Below, in pieces: positions 8,147 to 12,673 of a stretch of DNA of 12,673 nt; the first letter of the stretch is position 1, and each line of letters opens with the position of its first letter. The notes below the pieces were generated by a model. That model had not been told where the DNA came from. It saw nothing but the letters and a program-made list of their open reading frames with translations, and made no database searches. A program made the translations under genes and the position numbers. This DNA is from Deltaproteobacteria bacterium (GTDB lineage: Bacteria > Desulfobacterota > Desulfobulbia > Desulfobulbales > Desulfobulbaceae), in contig JAJRVA010000263.1 in assembly GCA_024277485.1 (NCBI GenBank), positions 1 to 12,673 on the forward strand. The letters run 5' to 3'.

Positions 8147-9705
8147 CACCATATCGAACCGGGAAGCTTCCGGCAATCCTTTCCATTGCACTGCTCCTGC
8201 TTGGCTTTCTTTTCATCCTGGGCGCTCTCAATCTGTACCAGTATTACAGGGTGAAAAACAATCTTGCCGCAGCCGGCCTTACTGAAATCAGCAATATTGA
8301 GCTTGTCGAGCTGCAGTCTTTTTTCACAAATATTGCTGACAGCCTCACCGTTGTCCGCGAGTGGGGAGAAAACGGCCTTCTCCGGACACGCAGGACAGAG
8401 GACCTGAACAAAAAGTTTTTCCCCCTGATGAACAGTTCCGTTCAATTCACCGGTCTGCTGTTAGCCGACAGCACAGGAACAGAATACTACCTCTACCGTT
8501 CCGGCACCGATCTTGTTACCCGTTCAACCGTGGCCGGGAAGAATATAACCAGGCATGCCTGGCAGAAATGGTCAAAACCGGACAAGGCCATCGAAAAATG
8601 GGAAGAAGAATCGGATTATGACCCCAGGAAAAGGCCGTGGTTCATCGCGCCTGATGCAGAAAACAGGGTGTCCTGGACCGAAAAGTATACATTCTTTCAG
8701 TCCGGCAAACCCGGCCTGACCGCATCTGTTTCCTGGATAGACCCTGATTCTTCTGAAAAATATATGGTATTCGGGATTGATCTTCTGGTTGAAGACATCG
8801 AGAAACTTTTATCACAGCAGCAGGAAAGGAGCGGCATTCTCTTTCTTGTCAATTCCGACACGGGAGACTCCATTGCAAGCTCTCCTGCAGCCCTCGCTGG
8901 GTCCGGCAATGAGCCGAACCAGAAAAAAATCATCAGCCTGGCCATTGGCGCCTGGAAAAAAGAGGGCAGACCGGACGGCCAGAGCATCACCTTCACCCTG
9001 AACAGGCAGAAGTGGCTGGCCCAGTTTCACCGGTTGAGCAGGGACAATTCTTCCATATGGACAGGGATGGCCGCTTCCGAGAAAGACATGGCTGCGGACC
9101 TGAAAAAAATCCTGTTCAAAATGGACCTTACGGATTTCACCGTTGCCGCAGCCGGTGGACTGCTCATGCTTTTCCTGGCATGGCGGTTCGGCTGGAGACG
9201 GGCGGAACACGGGGGAACAGGGAAAATCGATCCTGCCGGGCTGCATGAAATCATCAACCAGGGAGAGGGCGCCAACCTGGAGTTCAAGGCATCGGTCAGG
9301 TACAACTTCAAGTCCGGGAAGACAGGGAAGGAAATCGAATTCGCCTGGCTGAAGGCGGTGGTGGCCTTCCTGAATTCAGGGGGCGGCATCCTGCTCCTCG
9401 GGGTGGCTGATGACGGCACCCTCACCGGCATTGCCCACGATCACTTTGACAATGACGACCGCTGCCTCCTGCATGTCAAGAACCTCATCAATCAGTATAT
9501 CGGGGCTGAGTTTTCCCGCCTGATCAACGTGCGTCTTCTCCAGCATGATACTTACCGGATCGTGGCTGTTGAGTGTGAGAGTTCACCAGACCCTGTTTTT
9601 CTCAGAGTGGGAAAAAACGAAGAGTTTTATGTCCGCTCCGGACCGTCCAGCACAAAACTTTCGCCAAGCCAGATAATCAGGTATCTGCACAAGAACCATT
9701 CGTAA
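8143..9705 (+). CDS. Membrane Cache-type sensor fused to a cytoplasmic Schlafen/AlbA_2 domain
   Basis: The 520-residue product has TM1 at about 10-31, a periplasmic region at 35-325, TM2 at about 331-348, and a cytoplasmic domain at 366-515. The periplasmic part carries Cache marks: LLLADSTGTEYYLYRSG (105-121), YDPRKRPWF (159-167) and SWTEKYTFFQSGKPGLTASV (177-196). The cytoplasmic part is an AlbA_2 (PF04326, 'divergent AAA-4'/Schlafen) domain: EGANLEFKASVRYN (375-388), FLNSGGGILLLGVADDGTL (409-427) and a VFLRVGKNEEFYVRSGPSS stretch (485-503). AlbA_2 domains are predicted nucleic-acid-binding or enzymatic modules. No histidine kinase, GGDEF or methyl-accepting domain is present, so AlbA_2 would be the output. 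The GTG start at 8143 overlaps the upstream TGA; no strong ribosome site is seen. Its 3' end overlaps the convergent ABC gene by 29 bp. Domain calls are firm; the sensing role is inference. Confidence 0.88.
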   Translation: MTPYRTGKLPAILSIALLLLGFLFILGALNLYQYYRVKNNLAAAGLTEISNIELVELQSFFTNIADSLTVVREWGENGLLRTRRTEDLNKKFFPLMNSSVQFTGLLLADSTGTEYYLYRSGTDLVTRSTVAGKNITRHAWQKWSKPDKAIEKWEEESDYDPRKRPWFIAPDAENRVSWTEKYTFFQSGKPGLTASVSWIDPDSSEKYMVFGIDLLVEDIEKLLSQQQERSGILFLVNSDTGDSIASSPAALAGSGNEPNQKKIISLAIGAWKKEGRPDGQSITFTLNRQKWLAQFHRLSRDNSSIWTGMAASEKDMAADLKKILFKMDLTDFTVAAAGGLLMLFLAWRFGWRRAEHGGTGKIDPAGLHEIINQGEGANLEFKASVRYNFKSGKTGKEIEFAWLKAVVAFLNSGGGILLLGVADDGTLTGIAHDHFDNDDRCLLHVKNLINQYIGAEFSRLINVRLLQHDTYRIVAVECESSPDPVFLRVGKNEEFYVRSGPSSTKLSPSQIIRYLHKNHS

Positions 9706-11482
9706 GGTCAAGCCGGACAAGGTTATGATATATTCCTTTCATTTCCATGAGTTTTTCATGGGTGCCCTGCTCTCGAATCATGCCGTTATCCAGCACCACT
9801 ATCCGGTCCGCCCGGCGAACCGTTGACAGGCGATGGGCGACAACCAGCGAGGTCCGGTTCTCAAAACTTGCCGCCACGGCATACTCAAGAATGTTTTCCG
9901 TTGCCGTATCGACCGAGGATGTTGCCTCGTCAAGTATCAGCACCCTGGGGTCCCGGCACAGCACCCTGGCGAAACAGAGCAGTTGTTTCTCCCCGGCTGA
10001 GAGTTCAAGGTTTCCTTCCCCGAGGAGAGTATCCAACCCCTGGGGCAGGCCTGCCACAAAGGACTGCATACCCGTATTTTCTATTATCTCGCTGACCCGG
10101 TCCCGATCAACCCCGGTTTCCATGACAATGTTTGCCAGCAGGGTGTCAGGAAGAATGATAACATCCTGCATGATGATCCCGATTCTTTGCCGCAGATCCG
10201 AAAGCCGGTACGTTCGCAGGTCAATCCCGTCAAGGAGTATCCTCCCTTCCTGCGGGTCATAGAAGCGGATGAGAAGATTGATGAGTGTGCTCTTGCCGGC
10301 GCCGGTTGAACCGACCAGGGCAACAGTTTCACCGGCATGTATCTCAAGGGTAATGCCTTTGAGCACCGGTTCATCCGCCTGGTAACCAAAAGTAATATTT
10401 TCAAAAACAATTTCCCCCCTGGTCGGAGCTGGAACAGTCGGGACGGCGGGAGACCTGATCGTACTCCCGGTGTCCATAAGGTCAAAAATACGCTCTGCCG
10501 AGGCCAGGGCGGACTGCACGATGGAATACTTCTGGGGGAGCTCGCGCATGGGCTGAAAAAAGAGCCGCATGTAAGAGAGGAAGGCCACCAGCTCTCCCAG
10601 GGTGAGACTCTGCCGGATCACCTCGCCACCGCCATACCAGACTATCAGGGCAATGGCCGCAGAACTCATGAATTCCGTCATGGGCATGAAGGTGCCGAAC
10701 AGCTTGATCTGGGCCAGGGTTTTCCGGTAATACTCATCGCTGAGCACCTGGTATTTTTTTCTGCTCCAGTCCTGGCGGTTGTAAAGCTGAATGATACTCA
10801 AACCGGAGATCGCCTCCTGCAGGAAACTGTTCAGCCTGGCAAGCTGCCGCCTGATGTCACGGAACCTGTCGCGGGCCAGCCTGGAAAAGACAATGGTTAC
10901 GAGGAAAGCAAGCGGGACAAAGACAGACATGAGCAATGCAAGCCTGTAATTCATCAGGAAAAGAATGACCAGGATACCCGCCAATTTAAGAAAATCATTG
11001 AACAGGGTTACCATGACCGAGGTGAACATCTCATGCATGTTCTGGATATCATTGGTCAGGCGGGTAACCAGCCTGCCCACGGCCTGATTGTTGAAAAAGG
11101 CAAGGTCCAGGTCCAGCAGATGGGAAAAGAGATCGCGGCGAATGGAATGCATGATTGACTGGCCGACCTTCTCAAGGACAACGACCTGCAGGAAACCGGC
11201 CAAAAAGGCCACCACCACAAGGGCCGCGTACAGGAGCGCCACCCTTGTCAGGCCGTCAATGCGGGCAGCAGGCGACTGCCCCGTGGCGGTAATAGAGGTG
11301 TCGATTCCCACCTGCATAAGACGCGGCAGGCCAAGGGTTGCGCCGGTAACAAGAAGAGACAGGATCACGGCACCTGCCAGTCCGGGTGCGTACCTCCTGC
11401 TGTAGCGCAGGATCCTCCCCCACACATGGCGGTCCGGCCGTGAGCCGACCCATCCCTCTTCATCATATCCGAAATTCTGCAT
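9677..11482 (-). CDS. ABC exporter half-transporter (TMD-NBD), subunit with intact catalytic residues
   Basis: The 601-residue product is an MsbA/MdlB-like type IV ABC exporter half. A six-helix membrane domain spans about 30-320 (hydrophobic runs near 35-55, 82-104, 155-178, 183-200, 272-285 and 298-310). The NBD runs from about 355: Walker A GSTGAGKST (391-399), Q-loop Gln439 in IMQD, signature LSAGEKQ (494-500), Walker B LILDEA with Glu519, and H-loop His550. The signature deviates from LSGGQ. The partner gene upstream has the complementary defects, so the two should form a heterodimer with one working ATP site. The substrate cannot be read from sequence. The start at 11482 is the only family-like choice but has no visible ribosome site and lies next to repeat DNA. 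The 3' end overlaps the receptor gene on the other strand. Confidence 0.94.
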   Translation of the reverse strand: MQNFGYDEEGWVGSRPDRHVWGRILRYSRRYAPGLAGAVILSLLVTGATLGLPRLMQVGIDTSITATGQSPAARIDGLTRVALLYAALVVVAFLAGFLQVVVLEKVGQSIMHSIRRDLFSHLLDLDLAFFNNQAVGRLVTRLTNDIQNMHEMFTSVMVTLFNDFLKLAGILVILFLMNYRLALLMSVFVPLAFLVTIVFSRLARDRFRDIRRQLARLNSFLQEAISGLSIIQLYNRQDWSRKKYQVLSDEYYRKTLAQIKLFGTFMPMTEFMSSAAIALIVWYGGGEVIRQSLTLGELVAFLSYMRLFFQPMRELPQKYSIVQSALASAERIFDLMDTGSTIRSPAVPTVPAPTRGEIVFENITFGYQADEPVLKGITLEIHAGETVALVGSTGAGKSTLINLLIRFYDPQEGRILLDGIDLRTYRLSDLRQRIGIIMQDVIILPDTLLANIVMETGVDRDRVSEIIENTGMQSFVAGLPQGLDTLLGEGNLELSAGEKQLLCFARVLCRDPRVLILDEATSSVDTATENILEYAVAASFENRTSLVVAHRLSTVRRADRIVVLDNGMIREQGTHEKLMEMKGIYHNLVRLDLTNGSCADT

Positions 11483-11571
11483 TTTTGCGTATCAGGGGCC
11501 AGGTGACAGGTGAAAATTTTTCTCACTACTCACCCCTCATTCCTAATTCCTAATTCTCCCCCCTTCCTGCT
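11483..11571. repeat. Repeat-rich junction between the two ABC genes
   Basis: Three elements lie here. CAGG-type repeats (TCAGGGGCCAGGTGACAGG, 11492-11510) sit just upstream of the 11482 start codon. A GTGAAAA/CTCAC stretch resembles 463-485. ATTCCTAATTCCTAATTCTC (about 11539-11558) is a 7-bp-period repeat. The TAG stop and last codons (RIRN) of the upstream ABC gene are encoded by the 7-bp repeat, much as proB and nadD end in another repeat. Confidence 0.65.
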
Positions 11572-12673
11572 TCTCATTCATGATGGAGTAAAACCTGTTT
11601 CGGATCAGGAGGTCGGCATGGTTTCCCCTGTCGATTATCCTGCCGTTCTGGAAAACAACAATTTCATCTGTCTCTGCGAGCACCTTGATCCGCTGTGAAA
11701 CAAGGATGATCAACTTCACTCCCGCTGTCTTGCCGATGGCGCGTAAAACTTCATGCTCCGTCTCCACGTCAAGCGCTGCCAGGGCATCATCAATAACCAG
11801 TACCGGCCGGTTGCAGAGCAGGGCCCTGGCAAGGGAAAGACGATGGCGCTGACCTCCGGAAAGCTTTACCCCCCGTTCACCGATGAGGGTCTGGTACCCC
11901 TTCGGGAAACCCATGATATCCTCATGCACGGCTGCGGCCCTGGCCGCTTTTTCAATTGCAGCAGAGGCGGCCTGCGGCCTGCCGAAGGCTATATTGGCAG
12001 CAACAGTATCGGAAAAAAGCACTGCCTCCTGGCCCACATATGCAACCAGGCTCCTGACACTGTCCAGGGAAATATCATTGACATCCCGGCCCTGGAAAAA
12101 CAGGCTTTTTTCCGGTACCGGGTACATCCTGACCAGGAGTTTGCACAAGGTTGACTTGCCGCTACCGGTCCGGCCGGTGATGCCGTACACGCCGGGATGA
12201 AACTGCAGGGAGATATCCCGGAGGGCAGGATGTTGCGCAGTGGGGTAACAGAAGGTCAGGTTACGCAGCTCAAAAAACGGTTCCAGGACTTCAGTCTCTC
12301 CAGCCGGTCCATCCTGCCGCAGCATGGACCTGGAAGAAACGAGCGACTGGATCCGGTCAAGCGATGTCAGACCGCGCTGGGCAAGGTTGGCGACCCAGCC
12401 GATGGCCATCATGGGCCAGACGAGCATGTACATGTAGGTAACGAATGCGACAAAGTCCCCAAGGGTGATTATCCCGTTAACAGCCAGCCGGCCGCCGTAA
12501 TACAGAACCAGAAGCATGCCCAGGTTGCCGACCAGCACGGCAACCGGAAACAGCAGACCGTTGATGACAGCCACCCTGATATTGCTGCGGACATACTCCT
12601 GGCCGAGCTGCTCAAAATTTTTCTCCTGCATGTTTTCCATGGTGTAGGCCTTCACCAGGCGCATGGAGACAAG
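11543..12673 (-). CDS. ABC exporter half-transporter with a degenerate NBD (N-terminal part beyond the right edge)
   Basis: The frame is open to the right edge; about 376 C-terminal residues are visible (numbered here from the Met at 12664). The end of the membrane domain (MRLVKAYTMENMQEK, then hydrophobic helices around 33-56 and 70-92) resembles MdlA/YheI-type halves. The NBD shows Walker A GRTGSGKST (164-172), Q-loop Gln212 in YVGQEA, and a canonical LSGGQRHRLSLARALL signature (268-283). Two catalytic positions are changed: Walker B reads VLVIDDALAALD, with Asp293 in place of the catalytic Glu, and the H-loop reads LVSQRI, with Gln324 in place of His. This is the degenerate half of a heterodimeric exporter. 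It lies 60 bp upstream of its partner in one operon. The Met at 12664 is an internal residue, not the start. Confidence 0.92.
   Translation of the reverse strand, partial: LVSMRLVKAYTMENMQEKNFEQLGQEYVRSNIRVAVINGLLFPVAVLVGNLGMLLVLYYGGRLAVNGIITLGDFVAFVTYMYMLVWPMMAIGWVANLAQRGLTSLDRIQSLVSSRSMLRQDGPAGETEVLEPFFELRNLTFCYPTAQHPALRDISLQFHPGVYGITGRTGSGKSTLCKLLVRMYPVPEKSLFFQGRDVNDISLDSVRSLVAYVGQEAVLFSDTVAANIAFGRPQAASAAIEKAARAAAVHEDIMGFPKGYQTLIGERGVKLSGGQRHRLSLARALLCNRPVLVIDDALAALDVETEHEVLRAIGKTAGVKLIILVSQRIKVLAETDEIVVFQNGRIIDRGNHADLLIRNRFYSIMNEKQEGGRIRN

Overview
The window looks like chromosomal DNA from a Gram-negative, probably anaerobic bacterium. My best guess is a Desulfobacterota (deltaproteobacterial) lineage such as the Desulfobulbales. 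This rests on the obg-proB-proA-nadD order, an EndoQ-type PHP protein, a rubredoxin and Sec-exported periplasmic proteins. The taxonomy is inference from gene content. No RNA genes, CRISPR arrays, insertion sequences or phage genes were seen.

Left part (1-5477, all minus strand, read right to left): a ribosomal-protein operon rplU-rpmA ends in a strong intrinsic terminator. It is followed by obg, proB, proA, nadD and the first third of an endonuclease Q-like PHP protein that runs off the left edge. obg/proB are coupled by a GTGA overlap. The genes provide ribosomal proteins L21/L27, a ribosome-assembly GTPase, the first two enzymes of proline synthesis, an NAD-synthesis enzyme and a putative DNA-repair nuclease.

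Middle (5478-5751): a 274-bp divergent promoter region. It has a sigma70-like promoter for rplU and, facing the other way, a promoter overlapped by a good Fur-box match in front of a rubredoxin gene. The rubredoxin has an odd C-x-C first metal knuckle.

Right-centre (6059-9705, plus strand): a SYLF-domain exported protein, then a tightly linked trio. The trio is a small exported DUF3124 protein (with an in-frame ochre stop 33 codons before its old terminus), a family-3 solute-binding lipoprotein with no permease or ATPase beside it, and a two-TM receptor that joins a periplasmic Cache-type sensor to a cytoplasmic Schlafen/AlbA_2 domain. The stop/start overlaps TAATG and GTGA link the trio. I read it as a possible ligand-sensing system in which the binding protein feeds the Cache receptor and AlbA_2 is the output. 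It is the best candidate here for an undescribed system.

Right edge (9677-12673, minus strand): the two halves of a heterodimeric ABC exporter. One NBD is catalytically degenerate and the other has a degenerate signature motif, as in the TM287/288 type. The second gene converges on and overlaps the end of the receptor gene by 29 bp.

A recurrent theme is short intergenic repeats. A 13-mer AAACTTTCAACTT occurs at three gene junctions. One copy sits at the edge of a 9-bp-period tandem array, and another forms an 11-bp inverted repeat. CAGG-rich and ATTCCTA-type repeats sit at two further sites. Several genes take their stop codons from this repeat DNA, and some downstream genes lack a visible Shine-Dalgarno sequence.
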